Shown: in pieces, positions 5,919 to 12,882 of the stretch
How the letters are laid out: each line of letters begins with the position of its first letter
Position numbering within the stretch: position 1 is the first letter of the stretch
Assembly: GCA_052387855.1 (NCBI GenBank)
Contig: JBQTIT010000111.1
Span: 1-18,777, forward strand
DNA length: 18,777 nt
Direction of reading: 5' to 3'
Origin: CAIYZT01 sp052387855
GTDB lineage: Bacteria > Pseudomonadota > Alphaproteobacteria > Rhodobacterales > Rhodobacteraceae
Notes under the pieces: model-generated
What the model was told of the DNA's origin: nothing
Database searches by the model: none
Seen by the model: only the letters and a program-made list of their open reading frames with translations
Translations under genes and position numbers: made by a program

Positions 5919-5942
5919 GGTGGGGTGAAACCCCACCCTACG
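5919..5942. repeat. 24-bp palindromic repeat, copy 1 (after rpmD)
   Basis: GGTGGGGT-GAA-ACCCCACC (8-bp stem, 3-base loop) followed by CTACG, starting six bases after the rpmD stop codon. An identical 24-base sequence lies four bases after the rpoA stop at 11341-11364. The placement after stop codons and exact identity over 24 bases suggest a dispersed REP-type element. Confidence 0.8.
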
Positions 5943-5951
5943 CGGTCTCAG

Positions 5952-5978
5952 ACGCCCTGCCGAAAGGTGGGGCGTTTT
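5952..5978 (+). terminator. Rho-independent terminator after rpmD
   Basis: ACGCCCTGCC (5952-5961), GAAA tetraloop, GGTGGGGCGT (5966-5975): ten pairs including two G-T wobbles, followed directly by TTTT then GCTTT. It would end the transcript that starts ahead of rpmC and separates it from the GFA gene and from rplO-secY-adk. Confidence 0.85.
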
Positions 5979-6071
5979 GCTTTGGCGGAAACGAATCTTC
6001 CCACCGTCCGAACCCGTGCTAATCTGCCCCATGCCGCCCCGGCGAGGGGCAGCGATTTCAGGGAGAAGATC

Positions 6072-6509
6072 ATGGCTGCGAAATATTCCGGCGGCTGCGC
6101 GCATGTGCATGTCACCGCCTCTGCCGAACCGATCGACAACCACGAATGCCATTGCAACGTGTGCAAGTCGGTCACCGGCCAGCACACCACCCATGTCGCC
6201 TTTTTCAATCATGGTGACATCAAGGCCGACCACCCCGAAAAGATGAAGCGGGTTCCGTTCAACGCCAACAACCCGAACGGCCCGCTGGAGATCTGCCTTT
6301 GCACCGATTGCGGGGCGGTGCTGATGCTGGACGACAAGCAAAAGCGCATCCGCGTCGCGGTGCCGAACGTGATGGGCTATGCCGCCGGTTTCCCGGCGCC
6401 GACCTATCACGCCTTTTGGGACGAGACCAAGGGCTATGCCAAGCCCACCGACGGCCGCCCGGTCTATGACGGCTTGCAGCCTTCGTTTGTCTGGCCCGCC
6501 AGCGCCTGA
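6072..6509 (+). CDS. GFA/CENP-V domain zinc protein inserted between rpmD and rplO
   Basis: 145 residues, beta-tent fold of the glutathione-dependent formaldehyde-activating enzyme family (PF04828). Zinc-site motifs are visible: Cys9-x-His11, CHCNVC (26-31), and Cys75, Cys77, Cys80 in CLCTDCG. In characterised Gfa the first motif is CxC, so His11 may replace a cysteine ligand. The actual substrate is unknown; many relatives are not formaldehyde enzymes. A good AGGGAGAAG ribosome site precedes the ATG. A TAATCT (6020-6025) with a weak TTCCCA 16 bases upstream may be its promoter. It is bracketed by the rpmD terminator and by the rplO promoter, so it is a separate gene placed inside the spc gene order. 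Confidence 0.85.
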   Translation: MAAKYSGGCAHVHVTASAEPIDNHECHCNVCKSVTGQHTTHVAFFNHGDIKADHPEKMKRVPFNANNPNGPLEICLCTDCGAVLMLDDKQKRIRVAVPNVMGYAAGFPAPTYHAFWDETKGYAKPTDGRPVYDGLQPSFVWPASA

Positions 6510-6555
6510 GGCGCCGGCACGGGGCGGGGGCAGGGCGCCCGCCCGACGATCCTGC

Positions 6556-6584
6556 TTGATCCGGTCCGGGGATGGCCCTATACG
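6556..6584 (+). promoter_or_regulatory. Predicted promoter for rplO-secY-adk
   Basis: TTGATC (6556-6561), 17-base spacer, TATACG (6579-6584) within CCCTATACG, the same block and spacing as the promoter before rpmC. Predicted start near 6591, about 88 bases before rplO. Its presence makes sense because the operon upstream is closed by the terminator at 5952-5978. Confidence 0.65.
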
Positions 6585-6586
6585 CC

Positions 6587-6611
6587 CCCGGTGGCCGCCT
6601 ATGGCCACGGG
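6587..6611 (+). promoter_or_regulatory. Hairpin at the predicted 5' end of the rplO transcript
   Basis: GTGGCC (6591-6596), loop GCCTAT, GGCCAC (6603-6608), extendable by CCC (6587-6589) with GGG (6609-6611) across one bulged G. It falls right at the predicted transcription start and parallels the leader hairpins of the rpmC and rpsM units. Confidence 0.45.
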
Positions 6612-6678
6612 AATCAACCATCGCCGTGTTTGCCCGCGCCGTCGCAGCCCGAGCAGTTCCGGCATAGGAGCATGCGAC

Positions 6679-7152
6679 ATGAAACTGAACGAGCTTCACG
6701 ACAACGAAGGCGCCGCCCGCAAGAAAAAGCGCGTGGCGCGTGGCCCGGGTTCGGGCAAGGGCAAGACCGCCGGCCGCGGTATCAAGGGCCAGTCCTCGCG
6801 CTCCGGCGTGGCGCTGGGCGGCTACGAGGGCGGCCAGATGCCGCTGTACCGCCGTCTGCCCAAGCGCGGCTTCAACAAGCCGAACCAGCTTGAATTTTCG
6901 GTCGTGAACCTGGGGCTGATCGAGAAGTTCATCGCCGCCGGCAAGCTGGACGCCTCCAAGGAGATCACCGAAGACGCGCTGGTCGCGGCCGGTCTGACCT
7001 CGAACAAGCGCGACGGCATCCGCGTTCTCGCCAAGGGCGAGATCAAGACCAAGGTCAACCTGTCTGTCACCGGCGCCTCGGCCCCGGCGATCGCGGCGAT
7101 CGAGGCCGCGGGCGGCACGATCACCGTGGCAAAGGCGGCGGCAGCCGAATAA
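6679..7152 (+). CDS. rplO: 50S ribosomal protein L15
   Basis: 157 residues; the Gly/Lys/Arg-rich N terminus (ARKKKRVARGPGSGKGKTAG, 13-32) and the GGYEGGQMPLYRRLPKRGF motif at about 53-71 are the L15 signature, followed by the globular C-terminal domain with VLAKGEIKTKVNL. AGGAG at 6666-6670 precedes the ATG at 6679; the frame is open further upstream but without family similarity. L15 is a late assembly protein of the large subunit. It heads the rplO-secY-adk unit, behind its own predicted promoter. Confidence 0.97.
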   Translation: MKLNELHDNEGAARKKKRVARGPGSGKGKTAGRGIKGQSSRSGVALGGYEGGQMPLYRRLPKRGFNKPNQLEFSVVNLGLIEKFIAAGKLDASKEITEDALVAAGLTSNKRDGIRVLAKGEIKTKVNLSVTGASAPAIAAIEAAGGTITVAKAAAAE

Positions 7153-7223
7153 CGGCTTGATGGCGGAATCTTGGGTTGTGAGCGGCGCCAAGACCGCTTA
7201 CATCCGAGATCGAAGTTTTCCCG

Positions 7224-7253
7224 CGCCGCCGACCGGAGAACGGTTCGGCGGCG
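7224..7253 (+). promoter_or_regulatory. Stable hairpin just upstream of secY
   Basis: CGCCGCCGACCG (7224-7235), loop GAGAA, CGGTTCGGCGGCG (7241-7253): 12 pairs with one bulge. It is followed by TTGT rather than a T-run and lies 22 bases before the secY start. It could attenuate or stabilise the mRNA between a highly expressed ribosomal gene and a membrane protein gene. Confidence 0.55.
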
Positions 7254-7275
7254 TTGTCCATGAAAGAGACCGCAA

Positions 7276-8640
<1,365 letters not shown>

Positions 8641-8655
8641 GAAAGGGCCGTCGCC

Positions 8656-9240
8656 ATGCCGAACATCATTCTCCTGGGCCCGCCGGGCGCCGGCAAGGGC
8701 ACGCAGGCCAAGCGCCTGGTCGACGAACGGGCCATGGTGCAGCTTTCGACCGGCGACATGCTGCGCGAGGCCAAGACCTCGGGCACCGAAATGGGCCAGC
8801 GCGTGGCGGCCGTGATGGAAAGCGGCGCGCTGGTGACGGACGAGATCGTCAACGGCCTGATCGACGAAAAGCTTGCCCATGGCTCTGCCGGCGGCTTCAT
8901 CTTTGACGGCTTTCCGCGCACGCTGCGCCAGGCCGACGCGCTGGCCGAGCTTCTGGCCAAGCGCGGGATGGGTCTGGATGCCGTGATCGAACTGGTGGTC
9001 GACGATGCCGCCCTGGTCGGCCGCATCGTCAAGCGCGCCGACGAGGCGCGGGCGGCCGGCCAGCCCGTGCGCCGCGACGACACGCCCGAGGTTTTCGAGG
9101 TGCGTCTGCGCGAGTACTACAAGAACACCGCGCCGCTGATCGGCTACTACTGGGCCAGAAAAAGCCTGGTGCAGATCGACGGGATGGCCGACATGGGCCA
9201 TGTCGGCGCTGCGATCGCCAAAGTTCTTGACAAGGCCTGA
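8656..9240 (+). CDS. adk: Adenylate kinase (short LID form)
   Basis: 194 residues; catalyses ATP + AMP = 2 ADP in the cytoplasm. P-loop GPPGAGKGTQ at 8-17, STGDMLR at 31-37 (AMP binding), FDGFPRT at 83-89 and R142-type residues in the short lid region (VGRIVKRADE to about 146). The lid lacks the long zinc- or hydrogen-bond-stabilised insertion of the E. coli and Bacillus enzymes, which fits alphaproteobacterial Adk of this length. The secY-adk order is the usual one. AGGAAAGGG precedes the start. A promoter and hairpins follow in the 182-base gap to rpsM. Confidence 0.97.
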   Translation: MPNIILLGPPGAGKGTQAKRLVDERAMVQLSTGDMLREAKTSGTEMGQRVAAVMESGALVTDEIVNGLIDEKLAHGSAGGFIFDGFPRTLRQADALAELLAKRGMGLDAVIELVVDDAALVGRIVKRADEARAAGQPVRRDDTPEVFEVRLREYYKNTAPLIGYYWARKSLVQIDGMADMGHVGAAIAKVLDKA

Positions 9241-9247
9241 GAATCTT

Positions 9248-9268
9248 GCCCCGTCCGCTTGACGGGGC
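9248..9268 (+). repeat. 8-bp perfect inverted repeat after adk
   Basis: GCCCCGTC (9248-9255) and GACGGGGC (9261-9268) with a five-base loop, eight bases after the adk stop. It overlaps the -35 box of the predicted rpsM promoter (TTGACG, 9259-9264). No T-run follows, so on its own it is not a typical terminator. Confidence 0.55.
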
Positions 9269-9287
9269 CGGCGAAAGCCCCTAAAGC
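9259..9287 (+). promoter_or_regulatory. Predicted promoter for rpsM-rpsK-rpoA-rplQ
   Basis: TTGACG (9259-9264; five of six to consensus), a 17-base spacer and TAAAGC (9282-9287). It lies in the long adk-rpsM gap where a promoter for the alpha-type unit is expected. Predicted start near 9294, with a 130-base leader. Confidence 0.6.
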
Positions 9288-9294
9288 ACGGCGT

Positions 9295-9331
9295 CCCGAA
9301 GCGGAATCACCGCCTTCGGGTTTCCCTTTTT
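9295..9331 (+). terminator. Terminator-like hairpin with T-rich tail before rpsM
   Basis: CCCGAAGCGG (9295-9304), loop AATCA, CCGCCTTCGGG (9310-9320), ten pairs with one bulge, then TTTCCCTTTTT. It could end transcripts arriving from adk. It also begins almost exactly at the predicted rpsM transcription start. An alternative fold (TTCCC 9322-9326 with GGGAA 9333-9337) would occupy the T-rich tail, so a switch-like leader is possible but unproven. Confidence 0.6.
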
Positions 9332-9422
9332 CGGGAAGATTGAGCGTCCGGCGCCCTTGGCTCCGGGCAGTTGTGAAAAAAGGTTCTGGAACTACGGAAC
9401 CGCAACGAAAAGGAAAACGCGT

Positions 9423-9791
9423 TTGGCACGTATTGCTGGCGTCAACATCCCGACTCAGAAACGGGTCATCATCTCTCTTCAGTACATCGCCGGGATCGGC
9501 GCCGCGAACGCGGCCCAGATCTGCGCCGCGCTGAACATCGACGCCGCGCGCCGCGTCAACCAGCTTTCGGATGCCGAAGTGCTGGCGATGCGCGAGTACA
9601 TCGACGCCAACTTTACCGTCGAGGGCGACCTGCGCCGTGAAGTGTCGATGAACATCAAGCGTCTGATGGACCTTGGCTGCTACCGCGGCCTGCGCCACCG
9701 CAAGGGCCTGCCGGTCCGCGGCCAGCGCACGCACACCAACGCCCGTACCCGCAAGGGCCCCGCAAAAGCCATCGCTGGCAAGAAGAAATAA
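9423..9791 (+). CDS. rpsM: 30S ribosomal protein S13 (TTG start)
   Basis: 122 residues when translated from TTG at 9423; the family start (M)ARIAGVNIPTQKRV begins exactly there, and AGGA at 9411-9414 is 8 bases upstream. The longer open frame from an ATG at 9357 would add 22 residues with no S13 similarity. The helix-two-turn-helix core ISLQYIAGIGAANAAQIC, the MREYIDANFTVEGDLRREV block and the basic tail RGQRTHTNARTRKGPAKAIA are diagnostic. S13 sits in the head and forms intersubunit bridges B1a/B1b. First gene of its unit. Confidence 0.96.
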   Translation: MARIAGVNIPTQKRVIISLQYIAGIGAANAAQICAALNIDAARRVNQLSDAEVLAMREYIDANFTVEGDLRREVSMNIKRLMDLGCYRGLRHRKGLPVRGQRTHTNARTRKGPAKAIAGKKK

Positions 9792-9806
9792 GGGGAGGGC
9801 ACAGAT

Positions 9807-10202
9807 ATGGCACGCGATACCAAAACCACCCGGACCAAGAAAAAAGAACGCAAGAACATCGCCGCCGGCGTGGTTCATGTGAACTCGTCCTTCAACAATA
9901 CCAAGATCCTGATTTCTGACGTTCAGGGCAACGCGATTTCGTGGTCGTCCTCGGGCACCATGGGGTTCAAGGGCAGCCGCAAGTCGACGCCCTACGCCGC
10001 CCAGATGGCCGCCGAAGATGCGGCCCGCAAGGCGCAAGAGCATGGCATGAAGACCGTCGAGGTCGAAGTGCAGGGCCCCGGCTCGGGCCGCGAATCGGCG
10101 CTGCGCGCGCTGGCCGCCGTGGGCCTGAACATCACCTCGATCCGTGATGTGACCCCGCTTGCGCACAACGGCTGCCGTCCGCCGAAGCGCCGCCGCGTCT
10201 AA
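9807..10202 (+). CDS. rpsK: 30S ribosomal protein S11
   Basis: 131 residues. Conserved blocks are AAGVVHVNSSFNNTKILISD, the GFKGSRKSTPYAAQMAAEDA region and the invariant C terminus SIRDVTPLAHNGCRPPKRRR. S11 forms part of the platform and mRNA exit site near the Shine-Dalgarno duplex. AGGGGAGGG precedes the start. It follows rpsM by 15 bases. The usual rpsD between rpsK and rpoA in gammaproteobacteria is absent, as normal for alphaproteobacteria; a 117-base spacer with a GGGCCGA/TCGGTCC hairpin (10220-10242 region) leads to rpoA. Confidence 0.97.
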   Translation: MARDTKTTRTKKKERKNIAAGVVHVNSSFNNTKILISDVQGNAISWSSSGTMGFKGSRKSTPYAAQMAAEDAARKAQEHGMKTVEVEVQGPGSGRESALRALAAVGLNITSIRDVTPLAHNGCRPPKRRRV

Positions 10203-10319
10203 GCGCGAATTCAACTGGTCGGGCCGAGCGATTCCGTTCGGTCCGATTTCGGCATTCAGACCCTCGGGCGTCACCTGCTTTTCGGAACATGGGCAGGCGA
10301 CAAGTATGGAGGCGACACC

Positions 10320-11336
10320 ATGATCCACAAGAACTGGAAAGAACTCATCCGCCCGGCGCAGTTGGCTGCAAAGGCCGGCCCGGACGCCAGCCGCACCGCC
10401 ACGCTGATCGCCGAACCGCTTGAGCGCGGCTTTGGCCTGACCCTTGGCAACGCGCTGCGCCGCGTGCTGATGTCCTCGCTTCAGGGCGCGGCGATCACCT
10501 CGGTGCAGATCGACAACGTCCTGCACGAGTTTTCCTCGGTCGCCGGCGTGCGCGAGGATGTCACCGACATCGTGCTGAACCTCAAGGGCGTGCGCCTGAA
10601 GATGGACATCGAAGGGCCCAAGCGCCTGTCGATCTCGGCCAAGGGGCCGGGCGTGGTCACCGCCGGCGACATCTCGGAATCGATGGGCATCGAGATCCTG
10701 AACCGCGACCACGTCATCTGCCACCTCGACGAGGGCGCCGATGTCTTCATGGAACTGACCGTCGCGACCGGCAAGGGCTATGTCTCGGCCGACAAGAACC
10801 GCCCCGAGGATGCCCCGATCGGCCTGATCCCGATCGACGCCATCTTTTCGCCGGTCAAGAAGGTGTCCTACGAGGTCACCCCGACCCGCGAGGGCCAGGT
10901 GCTGGACTATGACAAGCTGACCATGAAGGTCGAGACCGACGGCTCGCTGACCCCCGATGACGCCGTGGCCTATGCCGCGCGCATCCTTCAGGACCAGCTT
11001 GCGATCTTCGTCAACTTCGACGAGCCGGAATCGGCCAAGCTGGGCGAGGTCGACGCCGGCCTTGAATTCAACCCGCTGCTGCTGAAGAAGGTCGACGAGC
11101 TGGAGCTTTCGGTCCGCTCGGCCAACTGCCTGAAGAACGACAACATCGTCTACATCGGCGATCTGATCCAGAAGACCGAAGCCGAGATGCTGCGCACGCC
11201 GAACTTTGGCCGCAAATCCCTGAACGAGATCAAGGAAGTGCTGTCGGGCATGGGTCTGCATCTGGGCATGGAAGTTGAAGAATGGCCGCCGGAGAACATC
11301 GAGGATCTGGCCAAGCGCTTCGAAGACCAGTTCTGA
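10320..11336 (+). CDS. rpoA: DNA-directed RNA polymerase subunit alpha
   Basis: 338 residues, typical alphaproteobacterial length. The N-terminal dimerisation and assembly domain covers about 1-235 (LERGFGLTLGNALRRVLMSS at 34-53 and ITSVQIDNVLHEFSS just after). The C-terminal domain follows a linker from about residue 250, with ELSVRSANCLKN (262-273); Arg266 corresponds to the UP-element-contacting Arg265 of E. coli. GGAGG six bases upstream of the ATG fixes the start. A palindromic repeat begins four bases after the stop and a 160-base spacer separates it from rplQ. Confidence 0.98.
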   Translation: MIHKNWKELIRPAQLAAKAGPDASRTATLIAEPLERGFGLTLGNALRRVLMSSLQGAAITSVQIDNVLHEFSSVAGVREDVTDIVLNLKGVRLKMDIEGPKRLSISAKGPGVVTAGDISESMGIEILNRDHVICHLDEGADVFMELTVATGKGYVSADKNRPEDAPIGLIPIDAIFSPVKKVSYEVTPTREGQVLDYDKLTMKVETDGSLTPDDAVAYAARILQDQLAIFVNFDEPESAKLGEVDAGLEFNPLLLKKVDELELSVRSANCLKNDNIVYIGDLIQKTEAEMLRTPNFGRKSLNEIKEVLSGMGLHLGMEVEEWPPENIEDLAKRFEDQF

Positions 11337-11340
11337 CCAT

Positions 11341-11364
11341 GGTGGGGTGAAACCCCACCCTACG
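11341..11364. repeat. 24-bp palindromic repeat, copy 2 (after rpoA)
   Basis: Identical over 24 bases to 5919-5942 after rpmD, again only a few bases after a stop codon. Stem GGTGGGGT/ACCCCACC, loop GAA, tail CTACG. Confidence 0.8.
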
Positions 11365-11366
11365 GT

Positions 11367-11386
11367 GGGTGGGGTTATCCCCACCC
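11367..11386. repeat. Second, related hairpin directly after the palindromic repeat
   Basis: GGGTGGGG (11367-11374), loop TTAT, CCCCACCC (11379-11386): an 8-bp perfect stem in tandem with copy 2 of the palindrome. The two stems share sequence, so each arm could also pair with the neighbour's opposite arm. No T-run follows, so rpoA-rplQ read-through remains plausible. Confidence 0.65.
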
Positions 11387-11496
11387 TCGCGAAATGCCCG
11401 GGCTGCCGGGGAAGACATGGGCCGCAAGGCCCCAAGGTGAGCGGGACCAATCGCAGGTGCCGCCGGACAAAGCAAAACGAAGTTTAGGAGAAAATC

Positions 11497-11916
11497 ATGC
11501 GCCACTCGAATGGCTACCGCAAACTGAACCGGACCCACGAACACCGCAAGGCGATGTTCGCGAACATGGCCGGCTCGCTCATCGAACACGAGCAGATCAA
11601 GACCACCCTGCCCAAGGCCAAGGAACTGCGCCCGATCATCGAAAAGCTGATCACGCTGGCCAAGCGCGGTGATCTGCATGCCCGCCGTCAGGCCCATGCC
11701 CAGCTCAAGCAGGACGTCCACACCGAGCGGCTGTTCGCCGTCCTCGGGCCCCGGTACAAAGAGCGTCAGGGCGGCTATGTCCGCGTGCTCAAGGCCGGCT
11801 TCCGCTATGGCGACATGGCCCCGATGGCGATCATCGAATTCGTGGACCGTGACACCAGCGCCAAGGGCGCGGCCGATCACGCCCGCACCGCCGCCTTCGA
11901 GGTGGCCGACGAATAA
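11497..11916 (+). CDS. rplQ: 50S ribosomal protein L17
   Basis: 139 residues; the N-terminal MRHSNGYRKLNRTHEHRKAM, the MAGSLIEHEQIKTTLPKAKE block and the HARRQAHAQL helix identify L17. The conserved YVRVLKAGFRYGDMAPMAIIEFVDR segment follows, then a short alphaproteobacterial-style acidic tail. L17 lies near the tunnel exit. TTAGGAG at 11484-11490 is its ribosome binding site. It is the last ribosomal gene here: a strong terminator begins 22 bases after the stop. Confidence 0.97.
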   Translation: MRHSNGYRKLNRTHEHRKAMFANMAGSLIEHEQIKTTLPKAKELRPIIEKLITLAKRGDLHARRQAHAQLKQDVHTERLFAVLGPRYKERQGGYVRVLKAGFRYGDMAPMAIIEFVDRDTSAKGAADHARTAAFEVADE

Positions 11917-11938
11917 TCTGCCGTAACGGGCAGGGCAG

Positions 11939-11965
11939 GGGCCGCACCGATGGTGCGGCCCTTTT
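11939..11965 (+). terminator. Rho-independent terminator after rplQ
   Basis: GGGCCGCACC (11939-11948), loop GAT, GGTGCGGCCC (11952-11961): a perfect 10-bp stem followed by TTTTGCTTT. This marks the end of the ribosomal-protein cluster. Confidence 0.93.
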
Positions 11966-12019
11966 GCTTTGCGCCATGCCCGTCTTGCCCGCTATGCAAG
12001 GCAAAAGAGCGGAGATTCC

Positions 12020-12844
12020 ATGAAACGCATCTACACCTACGGCCACGCCCGTGAATTGCGCAATCTGACCGTGGCCGACAAGATCGCCAACAAGGCCGCG
12101 GGCCGCAAGATGACCCAGATCACCGCGCGCAACGCCGAAGAGGCCGCGATCATCGCCTCGCAGGGCATTGACCTCATCATCACCGGCAGCGACTGGTTCG
12201 CCGATGTCCGCCAGGGCGCGCCGAACACCTTCATCACCGCCGCGCTCTTTGCCGGCCGCTTCATCACCCGCGACGAGATCCTGCGCGGCGCCATCGAGGT
12301 GTCGATGCAGGGCGCCGATTCGGTGCTGACCCCGCGCAGCATGGAGGTGGTCGAGATGCTGGCGAAAGAGGGTCTCTGCGTGCAGGGCCATGTCGGCATG
12401 GTGCCCTCCACCGCCTCGCGCCATGGCGGGATGCGGACGCTTGGCAAGACCGCCGCCGAGGCCGTCGCCATCCTTGACGACCTGCGGCGCCTGCACGATG
12501 CCGGGGCCTATGGCGCAGAGGTGGAATGCGTGGCCGAAGATGCGTTGGCCGAGATTGCCCGGCACACGCCGATGGTGCTCAATTCCATCGGGGCGGGGGC
12601 GGCGGGGGATGTGATCTTTCTCTTTTTCGAGGATATCTGCGGCGAAAGCGAAAACCCGCCGCGCCATGCCCGGTCCTGGGGCGACGGCGCCGCGATCCGG
12701 CGCGCGCTGGACGCCGAACGCCGCCGCGCCGTGGCGGGGTTTCGCGACGCGGTAGCGAGTGGCGCCTATCCCGATGCCGCCCATACCGTGCGGATGCTGC
12801 CGGGCGAGAAAGACCGCCTGCGCGAGGCGCTTGACAAACGCTGA
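12020..12844 (+). CDS. Divergent PanB-like (ketopantoate hydroxymethyltransferase family) protein
   Basis: 274 residues, TIM-barrel protein resembling 3-methyl-2-oxobutanoate hydroxymethyltransferase. Shared blocks: QITARNAEEAAIIASQGID (33-51) with ITGSDWF after it, GHVGMVP at 123-129 (GHLGLTP in PanB), AGAYGAEVEC at 161-170 whose Glu169 matches the PanB catalytic Glu, and IGAGAAGD at 190-197. The Lys/Glu of the KxEGG substrate loop is not evident; around 102-108 one reads VLTPRSM instead, and the metal-ligand GDS is GSDW. So it may use another substrate in the wider PEP mutase/isocitrate lyase-like superfamily. CGGAGA precedes the chosen ATG; an upstream in-frame ATG at 11974 overlaps the terminator region. 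A weak promoter may lie at 11969-11998. Confidence 0.7.
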   Translation: MKRIYTYGHARELRNLTVADKIANKAAGRKMTQITARNAEEAAIIASQGIDLIITGSDWFADVRQGAPNTFITAALFAGRFITRDEILRGAIEVSMQGADSVLTPRSMEVVEMLAKEGLCVQGHVGMVPSTASRHGGMRTLGKTAAEAVAILDDLRRLHDAGAYGAEVECVAEDALAEIARHTPMVLNSIGAGAAGDVIFLFFEDICGESENPPRHARSWGDGAAIRRALDAERRRAVAGFRDAVASGAYPDAAHTVRMLPGEKDRLREALDKR

Positions 12845-12882
12845 GACTGGCGCGCCGGCTTCTCGCGGCGTAGGTTTGCCAC

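Noticed and set aside
9357..9422. ATG start for rpsM at 9357
   Set aside because: It would add 22 residues unlike any S13; the family N terminus and Shine-Dalgarno both point to TTG at 9423.
9147..11450. Very long open frame on the - strand opposite rpsM-rpsK-rpoA (767 codons)
   Set aside because: Same reason: a shadow of the ribosomal genes, crossing several gene borders with no plausible start signal or domain.
11974..11998. TTGCGC-N18-TATGCA as promoter of the PanB-like gene
   Set aside because: The match is poor (three of six in the -10 box), so I mention it only as a possibility in that gene's entry.
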